Origin: Moraxellaceae bacterium
GTDB lineage: Bacteria > Pseudomonadota > Gammaproteobacteria > Pseudomonadales > Ketobacteraceae
DNA length: 7,984 bases
NCBI GenBank assembly: GCA_002402125.1
Contig: NVVG01000275.1
Coordinates: 1 to 7,984, forward strand
Reading direction: 5' to 3'
Made by a program: the position numbers and the translations under genes. Of this stretch, positions 1-7,211 are shown piece after piece. A model generated the notes under the pieces. The model saw nothing but the letters and a program-made list of their open reading frames with translations. It was not told where the DNA came from and ran no database searches. The first letter of the stretch is position 1; each line of letters begins with the position of its first letter.

Positions 1-1041
1 GTCGTTGAGAAGGGTGTTAATTGCTTTCTGAAATTCTTCGGGAGTCGATGCAACCAAAATTTCGCTATTCACTTTCGTGCCTATTGGATTATTGGCAAGC
101 GGAGTGGTGATGCAGGGAACACCAATTGCCATCGCTTCGAGTAATTTATTCTGCATTCCTGTTCCAATCATCATCGGAGCCAAGAAGATTCTACCGCGAG
201 CATATGAATGTCGAATATCATCAACCCAGCCGGTTAGATCAATTTGGGAATTCTCAGAGGCGATTTTTTTCACTCTTTTTGATGGAGAAGAACCAGAAAT
301 GAGCAATGTCTTATTTGGAAATTTCGGCAGTATCTTTTCAGCAACATAAGCGATTGCTTCCACATTTGGAGGGTAACTCATGTTTCCTACAAATACGAAG
401 TCATGTGATTTATTTAATGAGATTTTTTCAAAGAAAGAAGCGTCAATTCCATTCGGAATACACACAATTTCCTGAGAATTTGGGTGCATAATGAGTTGCT
501 GATCTTGTTGACTAATAATTGTTCTGTTCTCGAAGAAGTCAAACATCAATGATTCGTAGCGCTTCAATCGTTTTGCCTCAGATCTGAACAACCAACGTTT
601 GTGGATTTTCTGTTTCGCTACGCGACGTTGAATTCCTGCACTTAAGGCATCCATGTAATCCAATGTCTTTGGAATCGAATGTTCGTTTTTCACATATTCG
701 GACATCCTAATTAACTGACAGTAAATGTGATCGTATGCACTTTCTTTAAGTAATGATTTAATCTTTTTCTGACCTTTTGAACTATAGAAATATCCTACTT
801 GAAATGGATTTCCGTTCATTGCAGAGCGAAGAATGTTCCAAATTTTTTGAAGTAGATCTTGTTTGTGAACGATGATTTCAGAACAATACTCGTTAACTTT
901 TTCGAGATGCTCAGAAGGTACTTCAGCGTTGCTTAGGGCGAAAAGTGTTACGTCGAACTTCTTACTCAGCTCTTTGAGTTGATGAAATGCGCGCAACTTG
1001 TCTCCCTTTTCGAGCGGATATGGAAATCGCGACACGAGCAT
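1..1041 (-). CDS. GT4-family glycosyltransferase, C-terminus cut by window edge
   Basis: 347 residues are visible and the frame is still open at base 1, so roughly the last 40-60 residues of a typical family member of about 400 lie outside. The fold is GT-B. The N-terminal domain begins MLVSRFPYPLEKGDKLRAFH, with the GDK/R-x-x-H nucleotide-sugar family opening. The C-terminal donor domain starts near FVFVGNMSYPPN (residues 216-226) and carries GTGMQNKLLEAMAIGVPCITT (about 293-313), with Glu302 in the GT4 position. The first Glu of the usual EX7E pair is replaced, as in the TIGR03087/Stp1-like subgroup that it resembles. It probably transfers a sugar from a nucleotide donor to a cell-surface glycan or glycolipid at the cytoplasmic membrane face; acceptor and sugar cannot be read from sequence. 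I chose ATG at 1041, 13 nt after the upstream gene's TAG. The frame is open back to an in-frame TAA just beyond 1080, with only GTG/TTG alternatives. It is the last visible gene of the LptF operon. Confidence 0.88.
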   Translation of the reverse strand, partial: MLVSRFPYPLEKGDKLRAFHQLKELSKKFDVTLFALSNAEVPSEHLEKVNEYCSEIIVHKQDLLQKIWNILRSAMNGNPFQVGYFYSSKGQKKIKSLLKESAYDHIYCQLIRMSEYVKNEHSIPKTLDYMDALSAGIQRRVAKQKIHKRWLFRSEAKRLKRYESLMFDFFENRTIISQQDQQLIMHPNSQEIVCIPNGIDASFFEKISLNKSHDFVFVGNMSYPPNVEAIAYVAEKILPKFPNKTLLISGSSPSKRVKKIASENSQIDLTGWVDDIRHSYARGRIFLAPMMIGTGMQNKLLEAMAIGVPCITTPLANNPIGTKVNSEILVASTPEEFQKAINTLLND

Positions 1042-1054
1042 GAGCACTTTCTTT

Positions 1055-2236
1055 CTATGTGTTTGGTTTGAAGATTTCAACGATTCTCTGACTTATGGTG
1101 TCAATATTATGGTTTTTATCGATATAATTCAACGCATTTCGACCTATTTCTTCTCGTTTGGATGAATTCGTAGTCAATTCTTCAATGTGATGAAAAAACT
1201 CCTCCTTGGTTTCTGCAATGCACAGGCACGAGCAAGATTCATGTTCGATCCCCAAGGCTCCTAATGAAGTGGTGACAATAGGAATTCCAAGTGCCATTGC
1301 TTCTAGAAATTTAATTCTTATTCCTGAGGCTGCGCGAATAGGAGAGACCAGTAGACCGTGATTTCGTGCAAAATCATTTACAGAATCGACGAACCCATGA
1401 ACGGAGATACCATTTTCTTCATCTTTTTGAATGAACTCCTTAGATTTTGATCCAGCAATGTGCAATTCAAGTGTAGGAATTCGCTTTCGCAATTCGGGCA
1501 TCCAATCAACTAGTTGATTTACTGCTTGTCGATTGGGCTCCCAATCCATCATTCCTAAGTGATACATTCGATTACTTGAAATAGGGGACACCTTAGCGAC
1601 AGTTTCAATATTAACGGGTATGTGTACTATATTGGTCTTCAATCCACATTTCTTGAATTCAGCCGTGTCATCATTGGAAATAGACAAGATTGCATCTACT
1701 TCAGATAGTTTCTTCAATTCAAATCTCTTCAAGTCACTTGTTAGTCGATTCAAGTACCATTTTTTCAGACCTTTAGCCTCGGTAGTATAATGCTCCCACA
1801 ATTTATGTTCTACGTTGTGGGTTCGAACTGTGATTTTTCCTTTGAAAACCGATCGAATAGCCGTTAAATAAGGCAAGGTATACAAGCTATCCAAGACAAT
1901 TCCGTCGAAAGATTCCTTCTTAATCAATTCAATAAGCGAAGCTTCGATTCCTGAAGAATAAAACCGATCTGTATTATAGGAATTGGAATTGAGCAATGAT
2001 CGTAGGGCAGAGATTGCTCGAACATCTGTGTTTATGAAATAATGAATTGGCTTGATTTTCTTGACCAAACTTTCAGGAAATTTCGAAAGGTCAAACGGAT
2101 GTTTATTGGTTGAAAGTGTTACGTATTGAACATCAATTTTTGCGTTGAGTAAACACGAAATGAATTTCTCACTCGCGAAACAGCCACCGTCTACAGAAGG
2201 ATAAATTGGCTTCGATGTGAAAAGAAGCAACTTCAT
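1055..2236 (-). CDS. GT4-family glycosyltransferase
   Basis: A complete GT-B glycosyltransferase of 393 residues. The N-terminal domain begins MKLLLFTSKPIYPSVDGGCF. A motif around RTHNVEHKLWEHY (residues 138-150) sits at the end of the acceptor domain. The donor domain starts at MYHLGMMDWEPNRQ (224-237) and contains HIAG (259-262) and the signature ASGIRIKFLEAMALGIPIVT (303-322), with Glu312 as the conserved GT4 acidic residue; the first Glu of EX7E is absent. It is predicted to be cytoplasmic or peripheral at the inner membrane and to build a surface glycan; substrate unknown. The start is set by the ATG at 2236, whose ATGA overlaps the TGA of the upstream permease gene and implies translational coupling. 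A further in-frame ATG at 2263 would add nine residues and a 31-nt overlap and looks less likely. It resembles the next gene in fold but the sequences are clearly diverged, so they are not a recent duplication. Confidence 0.9.
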   Translation of the reverse strand: MKLLLFTSKPIYPSVDGGCFASEKFISCLLNAKIDVQYVTLSTNKHPFDLSKFPESLVKKIKPIHYFINTDVRAISALRSLLNSNSYNTDRFYSSGIEASLIELIKKESFDGIVLDSLYTLPYLTAIRSVFKGKITVRTHNVEHKLWEHYTTEAKGLKKWYLNRLTSDLKRFELKKLSEVDAILSISNDDTAEFKKCGLKTNIVHIPVNIETVAKVSPISSNRMYHLGMMDWEPNRQAVNQLVDWMPELRKRIPTLELHIAGSKSKEFIQKDEENGISVHGFVDSVNDFARNHGLLVSPIRAASGIRIKFLEAMALGIPIVTTSLGALGIEHESCSCLCIAETKEEFFHHIEELTTNSSKREEIGRNALNYIDKNHNIDTISQRIVEIFKPNT

Positions 2237-3693
2237 CGTTTCAAGCGAATGAGTTTTTTCCATGCCTCTTTACTAAATACTGGGGAGTCGTTGGCAGCAG
2301 AATACATGAGCCAAATTGCTATTGGAGTAAGTGCCATTGATGAAAACCACATTCCCAGAAATGGAGATATCGTTCCCGATTTTGCCAAGCCATCACCAAT
2401 TGTGATTAGTATAAAATAAACCATGAATATCAACGCTGCGATGACTACTGGAGCGCCAAATCCTCCTTTACGAACAATTGCACCAAGTGGGGCACCAACA
2501 AAAAAGAGGATCAATATTGCAACTGTCAGGGCAAATTTCCGGTGGAATTCAATGAGGTATTTGTTCATGTCCCTTTCCATGGTCTGCAAGAAATTCTTTT
2601 GGCCTTCAAGGTTCTGTGATTTACTTCGAATCCGAGATTGAGCAAGAACGATTGCTGCTTTTTTCTGCCCGTTTGATAGGTTTTTGAATACGATAACACT
2701 ATCCACAACTTCTGTAATTTGTGGATCACCTTCAGTTATTTTCGAATTAACTTTGAAGTTTTTCGCGATAAAATAGGGGTGGTCGGCCTTCAGATTCTTT
2801 AAGAAATTCTCAACAATACTATTGGCATTCTTTTGTATCGAATCCAAGGTGTAGTTGATCTGAAAGACATTTAACATCTCGTGTTTATCTTTGAACATGT
2901 CCTCATCGGAACGATCCAAATTAAATCCACTAAGATCGATCTTGTAAGTAGCCTGTTTAAACGTAGATCTTCGACCTGGGCGCGTATTTGGTGAGCCATG
3001 AACCTTTCCGTCAGGAGTGAAATTCGGAGCCGCAGGAGCTAGTTCTTCCATTACGTAACCATCCTTGAGTTCAAAAAAGAGGAATTTCCCATTTTCTGAT
3101 TTGTAGACACTTCCTTCTTTCGCACGAACGGACTTAATAATTACTGGATCTGTATGATCGTGAATCAAAATTCCTTTGAATGTGTCATCTTTTCCTTCGT
3201 CAATCTTAATTGCGTAGCCGTCCAGCTCTTTACTGTATGTCCCTGGAGTTAGAATGGAAGAAATTTTCGTTTGTTGAATGTCAAAAATTAAGGAATGCCA
3301 TTTTAGATTGGCTACGGGTATCACGTAATTCGCAAAACAGAAGGTGCCAATTGCAATAACCATTACAATTCCTGTTAATGGACGAATAATTCGATAGAGG
3401 GACATTCCGCTCGATTTAAGAGCTGTCAATTCATTATTCTCTGCAAGATTTCCTAGCGTCATAATCGAGGAGAGGAGAATTGCAAGCGGAAGAGCTAAAG
3501 GAATCAAACTTGCGGACACGTAGAAAAGCAATTCTAGGATAACCGAGATTGATAGTCCTTTTCCCATCAAGTCATCAATGTACTTCCAGAAGAACTGCAT
3601 GATGAGAATGAACATAGAAATGACAAAGGTGCCCAAAAATGGACCCGTAAAGGAACGAATACTAAAAGAATAGAGACGTTTCAAATTTGCCAA
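2233..3693 (-). CDS. LptF/LptG-family LPS export permease (YjgP/YjgQ)
   Basis: Inner-membrane half-permease of the Lpt machine, which with LptB ATPase extracts lipopolysaccharide and passes it to the periplasmic LptC/LptA bridge. In the 486-residue protein, three membrane helices lie at about 17-37, 54-76 and 105-125. The cytoplasmic coupling stretch NNELTALKSSGMSLYRIIRP lies at 86-105. A long periplasmic region at about 130-380 corresponds to the beta-jellyroll, and three more helices lie at about 385-403, 412-434 and 446-466, with the diagnostic FVGAPLGAIVRKGGFG at 398-413. E. coli LptF/G are about 360 residues; the extra length falls in the periplasmic part, as is usual for Bacteroidota. 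There is no ATG: an in-frame TAA sits directly upstream of TTG at 3693. A second TTG at 3684 (giving MKRLYSFSIRSF) matches the way I remember related proteins starting and may be the true start. LptF versus LptG cannot be settled here. The stop overlaps the next gene's ATG. Confidence 0.93.
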   Translation of the reverse strand: MANLKRLYSFSIRSFTGPFLGTFVISMFILIMQFFWKYIDDLMGKGLSISVILELLFYVSASLIPLALPLAILLSSIMTLGNLAENNELTALKSSGMSLYRIIRPLTGIVMVIAIGTFCFANYVIPVANLKWHSLIFDIQQTKISSILTPGTYSKELDGYAIKIDEGKDDTFKGILIHDHTDPVIIKSVRAKEGSVYKSENGKFLFFELKDGYVMEELAPAAPNFTPDGKVHGSPNTRPGRRSTFKQATYKIDLSGFNLDRSDEDMFKDKHEMLNVFQINYTLDSIQKNANSIVENFLKNLKADHPYFIAKNFKVNSKITEGDPQITEVVDSVIVFKNLSNGQKKAAIVLAQSRIRSKSQNLEGQKNFLQTMERDMNKYLIEFHRKFALTVAILILFFVGAPLGAIVRKGGFGAPVVIAALIFMVYFILITIGDGLAKSGTISPFLGMWFSSMALTPIAIWLMYSAANDSPVFSKEAWKKLIRLKR

Positions 3694-3732
3694 TTAGAAT
3701 TACTGGGTAAACGTAGTAAAGACGAAAGTATT

Positions 3733-4122
3733 TTACGCTCCGAGTTTGCGTTTCAATTGTCCGATTTGTCCTTCCCAAAGGAAACGTGATTCTTCCACTT
3801 CATCTGGCTCAGCAAAGGAAGTCAATGTAAGAATAACAGATTTTGTCATTGGGTCAATTTCGTATCGAAGCTCAAAGTAAGTGTCTAAACCTTCTTCTTC
3901 ATCTTCCATCCACTGCCAACGTACACTAGCGTTTGTCTTTTTCTTGATTAGGCGCGCTTGTTCTTCGCTACCGTCCCAGAAGAAAGTATAAACATCGTCT
4001 TTGATATTCACGTCATCAGCAAACCATTCGCTCAACCCACTAGGAGTGCTTATCATGTTGTCTAACACCTTTGTAGATGTTCTCAACAAGAACTCCATCT
4101 CGTATTTCTCTCTCTCTGCCAT
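3733..4122 (-). CDS. START-like (SRPBCC-fold) domain protein
   Basis: A compact 129-residue soluble protein that is essentially one START/AHSA1-like domain. It shows the typical opening in which an N-terminal strand (EMEFLLRTSTKVL) leads to a helix and the segment TPSGLSEWFADDVNI (27-41). Then come alternating strands (VYTFFWDG, SVRWQWME, YFELRYEID, SVILTLTSFAE) and a long C-terminal helix (about 112-129) that would close the hydrophobic groove. The family (START_2-like in Bacteroidota) is expected to bind a hydrophobic ligand, but no ligand is known and none can be read here. It is rich in acidic residues (EDEEEG near 73-78) and has no signal peptide, so it is cytoplasmic. It is the first gene of the apparent operon, 39 nt ahead of the LPS permease. 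That position invites, but does not prove, a role in lipid or LPS handling. Confidence 0.85.
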   Translation of the reverse strand: MAEREKYEMEFLLRTSTKVLDNMISTPSGLSEWFADDVNIKDDVYTFFWDGSEEQARLIKKKTNASVRWQWMEDEEEGLDTYFELRYEIDPMTKSVILTLTSFAEPDEVEESRFLWEGQIGQLKRKLGA

Positions 4123-4142
4123 TTATAGTTATTAATTCTGAT

Positions 4143-4150
4143 TAACTTCG
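4143..4150 (+). promoter_or_regulatory. possible -7 promoter element for the methyltransferase gene
   Basis: TAACTTCG matches the Bacteroidetes -7 consensus TAnnTTTG at all but one fixed position and lies about 42 nt before the ATG at 4193, a plausible leader length. No clear -33 TTTG box is seen at the right distance (only a TTT at 4122-4124). The whole 70-bp divergent gap (4123-4192) must hold the promoters of both the methyltransferase and the START-like/LptF operon. I could not identify a convincing one for the minus strand. Confidence 0.25.
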
Positions 4151-4192
4151 TGTTTGAAATCCGCCAATATACACAATCTTTTTCCTTTTTCA

Positions 4193-4942
4193 ATGGCTTT
4201 AAGGCATTCCTTCGAAAAAACTGGTAACTTTTTATTTAAGCACCGCGGGCAGTTTCCTCTGATCCTCTTTGCAATAGCCGTACCAGTTATTTTCTTCACG
4301 AGTAATGAATTTTTTTTGACATCAAAAACGGCTTATTGGTCTTTGTTAATTAGTAGCGTATGCATCTCACTAATTGGACAAATTGTTCGATCTGTCGCGA
4401 TTGCAAAAAGTGCGAAACAAACGTCAGGAAGAAATACTTGGGGACACGAGGCAAAGGCCTTGAACTCAACTGGAATTTATTCGCTTGTACGTCATCCGCT
4501 GTACTTGGGGAATTTCTTCATTTGGATTGGAATCGTCTGCTTCATTGGGAATCCTTGGTTTATAGCAATTGCAACCTTGTTGTTTTGGTTGTATTATGAG
4601 CGTATCATGTATTCTGAAGAAGTGTTTTTGGAAAAGGAGTTTGGTGAAGAATACATTAATTGGTCACTTAAAACTCCAGCTTTTATTCCATCTGGGAAGA
4701 ATTACAAAAAAAGCAATGTCTCATTTTCCGTGAAAACCTTGTTGAGGAGAGAGTATCCAGGGATTTCTGCAGCAATTATCGGTTTTATATTCGTGGATTT
4801 CGTTCGGAATTGGGTGTTTTTTGGCGAGCCACAGTGGTTGATTAATCATGGTGTTGGGCTATTGTCCGCTTTGTTGATTTCGTTTATTTTAAGAACATTG
4901 AAGCATCACACGGGGATATTGAGTGAGGATGATCGGTCTTGA
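4193..4942 (+). CDS. integral-membrane methyltransferase, ICMT/PEMT fold; probable lipid A 1-phosphate methyltransferase
   Basis: A 249-residue membrane protein. Membrane segments lie at about 22-38, 48-66, 103-118, 121-136, 190-205 and 218-233. The SAM-binding hallmark of the isoprenylcysteine/phospholipid methyltransferase fold is clear: GIYSLVRHPLYLGNFF at 94-109 (Arg100-His101-Pro102). It is followed by YYERIMYSEEVFLEKEFGEEY (134-154), which supplies the acidic residues and the FGxxY motif. This fold methylates membrane-embedded lipids or prenylcysteines with SAM. In Bacteroidota, proteins of this size with a C-terminal membrane pair are often annotated as lipid A Kdo2 1-phosphate O-methyltransferase (LmtA, first known from Leptospira). 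The adjacent LPS permease and glycosyltransferases fit that role, but the substrate is an inference. I chose ATG at 4193 (MALRHSFEKTGNFLFKHRG); an in-frame TTG at 4154 would add 13 residues of no recognisable character. It is transcribed divergently from the LptF operon. Confidence 0.85.
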   Translation: MALRHSFEKTGNFLFKHRGQFPLILFAIAVPVIFFTSNEFFLTSKTAYWSLLISSVCISLIGQIVRSVAIAKSAKQTSGRNTWGHEAKALNSTGIYSLVRHPLYLGNFFIWIGIVCFIGNPWFIAIATLLFWLYYERIMYSEEVFLEKEFGEEYINWSLKTPAFIPSGKNYKKSNVSFSVKTLLRREYPGISAAIIGFIFVDFVRNWVFFGEPQWLINHGVGLLSALLISFILRTLKHHTGILSEDDRS

Positions 4943-4952
4943 TTTTCTTTTG

Positions 4953-4976
4953 CTATTTCGCAATATTGCGAAATAG
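4953..4976 (+). terminator. perfect 24-bp palindrome, probable terminator
   Basis: The left arm CTATTTCGCA is exactly complementary to the right arm TGCGAAATAG, giving a 10-bp stem with an ATAT loop. It begins 10 nt after the methyltransferase stop codon and is followed on the plus strand by GTTTT. This fits a rho-independent terminator for that gene, although the T-run is short. On the minus strand the palindrome is followed by an A-rich tract, so it would be a poor terminator for the response-regulator gene that converges from the right. The full two-fold symmetry could equally be a protein-binding site. Confidence 0.55.
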
Positions 4977-5017
4977 GTTTTACCTAAGATTAACTGATGA
5001 TCATGGCATGAGAATGA

Positions 5018-5683
5018 TCAATTCGGAACCATAATTCCATTTTTAATCGCGTAAAGCACCAATCCAACACGAGATTTAGCCTCCAGCTTCTCAAATAGAC
5101 TCGCACGATAGCCATCAATGGTTTTAGGACTGAGAAACATTAGAGCTGCAATTTCCTTATACGTCATTTCGGAGCAACAATGCTTGAGAAAGGTCAACTC
5201 ACGGTCATTCATGAGTGAAACAGCCGGATCATTTTCTCCGTCAGATTGAAGTACAGCGATTAATCGCCCAGTAAAAGCATCCGTGTAATGAAATCCTTTG
5301 CTATGAATTTCAAGGAGCGCATTTTTCAATTCTGCTGGCTCAACGTCTTTTCCCAAATACCCCTTGATTCCTAGTTTCAGCATGCGAATGAGTGTCGTTT
5401 CGTCCTGAAGCATGGTTAGAACGAGTATTTTAATTTCTGGATAGAGTGTTTTTAGGTGCTCGGCAGTTTCAAATCCATCCATGATCGGCATGTCGACATC
5501 CAATATGATCAGGTTTGGAAGTGATTCATTTGGATCTGTTTTGATCTTCTCAAGGATATCGAGCAACTCTTGACCGTGATTCGCTTGCAATTGAATTTGA
5601 AACTCATCTCCCAAGGAAAGTACGAGATTGATTAATCCAGCCCGGAAGAGTTTGTGGTCATCAACGACAGCGATTTGAATCAT
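5018..5683 (-). CDS. NarL/FixJ-family two-component response regulator
   Basis: A DNA-binding response regulator of 221 residues, the normal length. The receiver domain (about 1-125) has the acidic pair Asp8-Asp9, phospho-acceptor Asp62 in LDVDMPIMDG, the switch Thr90 in ILVLT, and Lys112 in KGYLGKD. The C-terminal LuxR-type helix-turn-helix spans about 157-217 (NDRELTFLKHCCSEMTYKEI, then FLSPKTIDGYRASLFEKLEA with the recognition helix near 185-195). All residues needed for phosphotransfer appear intact. It should be phosphorylated by the histidine kinase encoded immediately upstream. The ATG at 5683 overlaps that kinase's TGA as ATGA, so the two are co-translated. Target genes are not visible. 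The divergently transcribed secreted-protein gene beyond the cassette is one candidate, because a small inverted repeat lies between them. Confidence 0.95.
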   Translation of the reverse strand: MIQIAVVDDHKLFRAGLINLVLSLGDEFQIQLQANHGQELLDILEKIKTDPNESLPNLIILDVDMPIMDGFETAEHLKTLYPEIKILVLTMLQDETTLIRMLKLGIKGYLGKDVEPAELKNALLEIHSKGFHYTDAFTGRLIAVLQSDGENDPAVSLMNDRELTFLKHCCSEMTYKEIAALMFLSPKTIDGYRASLFEKLEAKSRVGLVLYAIKNGIMVPN

Positions 5684-6462
5684 GTGATTTGTGGTTTGTC
5701 AAGTGTGATTTTAACCTTTACTCCTTTGTTTATTTTACTATCAAAATACAATTTTGCACCGATAATTTCACATCGATCTTTGATGTTTGTTAATCCTGAT
5801 CCTTTATTGAGAGCCGATTGATAATTGAAACCGATCCCATTGTCGGCATAATTTAAGAGTAGCTCCTGATTGTTTTGTTCAATGCTCAGAATGATTTTAT
5901 CTGCTTTTGCGTATTTCAAGGTGTTCGTGAATAATTCTTGAATCATACGGTACAAGATGACCAATTGATCAGCTTCAAGTGGAATTTTTCCTTCTGGATG
6001 ATCAAAATTAACTTGGATGTATTCTAATTTGTTTACACGATCAACATCGGCTTGGATCATAGCAATGAATCCTTTTCGACGAATGTTGTCTCCGTTAAGG
6101 CTTTCAGATAAGGAGCGCATGTCTCCAATGAGTTTTTTGAGTAAATCTTTTGATTCGTCAATTTTCTGTTGATCCGATTCTGAAAGGTTTTTTGAAACAA
6201 GATTAAGGTTGATTTTTACTAAGGCCGCTGCTTGTCCTAGGTTGTCGTGGATTTCGCGGGATACGTTTACTAACGTTTGTTCTTTTATTTCAACTTCAGC
6301 ACGGAGGAGTTCTTGTTTTCTACGTTCTCGCTCGAAGTGTAGTTTTGTTTGCGATTTTCGATAGAGGAGAATGAAATAGATAATGAATACGGTGAGGAGA
6401 CCGAATAGGAGGGTTCCTGTAACGATCGTGGTTATTATATCTGTATTTACTTCTAGGGTCAT
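5680..6462 (-). CDS. sensor-less HisKA_3-family histidine kinase
   Basis: A membrane-anchored histidine kinase of only 260 residues. One transmembrane helix (about 10-34) is preceded by nine residues and followed by a charged, probably coiled-coil linker (about 38-64). The HisKA_3 dimerisation/phospho-acceptor segment VSREIHDNLGQAAALVKINL (67-86) carries His72. The HATPase_c domain has the N-box QELFTNTLKYAKA (175-187, Glu176 and Asn180), the G1 box YADNGIGF (205-212, Asp207) and the G2 box GSGLTNIKDR (221-230). No periplasmic, PAS, GAF or TPR sensory domain is present, so the signal must come through the membrane helix or a partner protein. The polytopic membrane protein encoded just upstream, whose TGA overlaps this gene's ATG (ATGA), is the natural candidate. 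The partner regulator follows with a second ATGA overlap. Confidence 0.95.
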   Translation of the reverse strand: MTLEVNTDIITTIVTGTLLFGLLTVFIIYFILLYRKSQTKLHFERERRKQELLRAEVEIKEQTLVNVSREIHDNLGQAAALVKINLNLVSKNLSESDQQKIDESKDLLKKLIGDMRSLSESLNGDNIRRKGFIAMIQADVDRVNKLEYIQVNFDHPEGKIPLEADQLVILYRMIQELFTNTLKYAKADKIILSIEQNNQELLLNYADNGIGFNYQSALNKGSGLTNIKDRCEIIGAKLYFDSKINKGVKVKITLDKPQIT

Positions 6463-7205
6463 GTTTGAGCGGTTTTAGGTTTGGCGTCTAAGATTATGGC
6501 TATGAAGTAGGGAATGTAAAGTGCTAAGTTCGCTCCCCAAAGTATGTCATAAATCCAAGGTGGGACATCTAATTTTAGGGAGGCATGAAATCCAAGGATG
6601 AAAAAATCCAATGTAAAGAATACGAATGTTCCAATATTGAACCAAAAGTATGCTTGGTTTTCAAGTTTAATTGAAATAGGATTCAATATCATTCTTCGGA
6701 AATAGAGTAGAGTCAATGGCAAAACAAGCGCACTAAGAAATATGAAATTGATTGATGGAAAATCCCAGATGGATTGAAAGAATAAACTATTGCCTAGCGT
6801 GGCAATTAAGGGAATGCTTACAATCATCCAATAGTGCTTATTTGTTTTTTGAATTCCTAAAAATTTGAAATACACAATCGCGTAAAAAAATATTTGGATT
6901 GGCATTAAAACATGATATACAGGACTGTTTTTTTTGAATTCTATAGCAAATTCTCTTGCAATGACTTCAGCAATTAATGCAAGGAAAATATAGATTACGC
7001 TAACTTTTATTGGAAAAGATAGCTTAGGGAATTTAGCTAACCCAAAGAGAATCAGTAATCCCAAAAAACTCCATAACACTAAGTGAAAAGGAATCTCTTG
7101 GTATTTTAAAAAAATAACAAGAGAAATGATGAATAGTGGTATGGTTATAAATAAGTACCTCAACATGGATTGCCAAGGTACTAATTTTGGTCTGTAAAAC
7201 ATCAT
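6459..7205 (-). CDS. polytopic membrane protein of unknown function, putative sensor partner of the kinase
   Basis: A very hydrophobic 248-residue protein with about eight predicted membrane segments, near residues 15-33, 40-57, 66-84, 97-116, 126-144, 151-168, 186-207 and 219-239. It has a short charged C-terminus (DAKPKTAQT). I see no transporter or enzyme signature. Possible conserved spots include SPVYHVLMPIQIFFYAIVYF (94-113), the aromatic run AYFWFNIGTFVFFTLDFF (185-202) and ILWGANLALYIPYFIAI (221-237). Bacteroidota genomes contain many unnamed membrane proteins of this size and pattern beside short HisKA_3 kinases; I recall this from general annotation patterns and could not search it. 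Its stop overlaps the kinase start (ATGA) and its start lies 6 nt after the Cys-tail gene, so it is firmly in the operon. Membrane sensing for the kinase is inference. ATGs at 7205 and 7202 are both possible starts. Confidence 0.85.
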   Translation of the reverse strand: MMFYRPKLVPWQSMLRYLFITIPLFIISLVIFLKYQEIPFHLVLWSFLGLLILFGLAKFPKLSFPIKVSVIYIFLALIAEVIAREFAIEFKKNSPVYHVLMPIQIFFYAIVYFKFLGIQKTNKHYWMIVSIPLIATLGNSLFFQSIWDFPSINFIFLSALVLPLTLLYFRRMILNPISIKLENQAYFWFNIGTFVFFTLDFFILGFHASLKLDVPPWIYDILWGANLALYIPYFIAIILDAKPKTAQT

Positions 7206-7211
7206 AAATGA

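Noticed and set aside
77..491. Two short overlapping plus-strand open frames
   Set aside because: They lie antisense to the strongly supported glycosyltransferase frame, which is continuous for 347 codons. Their translations show no domain and no start context.
1..1041. Exosortase/PEP-CTERM-associated system, suggested by the TIGR03087-like glycosyltransferase
   Set aside because: No exosortase, PEP-CTERM protein or other member of such a system is seen, and this glycosyltransferase subgroup also occurs without one.
2237..2263. Nine-residue N-terminal extension of the complete glycosyltransferase (ATG at 2263)
   Set aside because: The ATG at 2236 forms an ATGA overlap with the upstream stop and begins directly with the first beta-strand of the GT-B fold. 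The extension has no family character.
2423..2641. 72-codon plus-strand open frame
   Set aside because: It is antisense to the conserved C-terminal membrane half of the LPS permease, with no recognisable features.
4360..4599. 79-codon plus-strand open frame with several cysteines
   Set aside because: It lies in another frame inside the methyltransferase gene, whose own frame carries the RHP catalytic motif across this stretch.
4998..5020. Inverted repeat TGATCAT-N9-ATGATCA overlapping the response-regulator stop codon
   Set aside because: The arms are only 7 bp, AT-rich, with no following T-run on the minus strand, so it is not convincing as a terminator; it could be chance.
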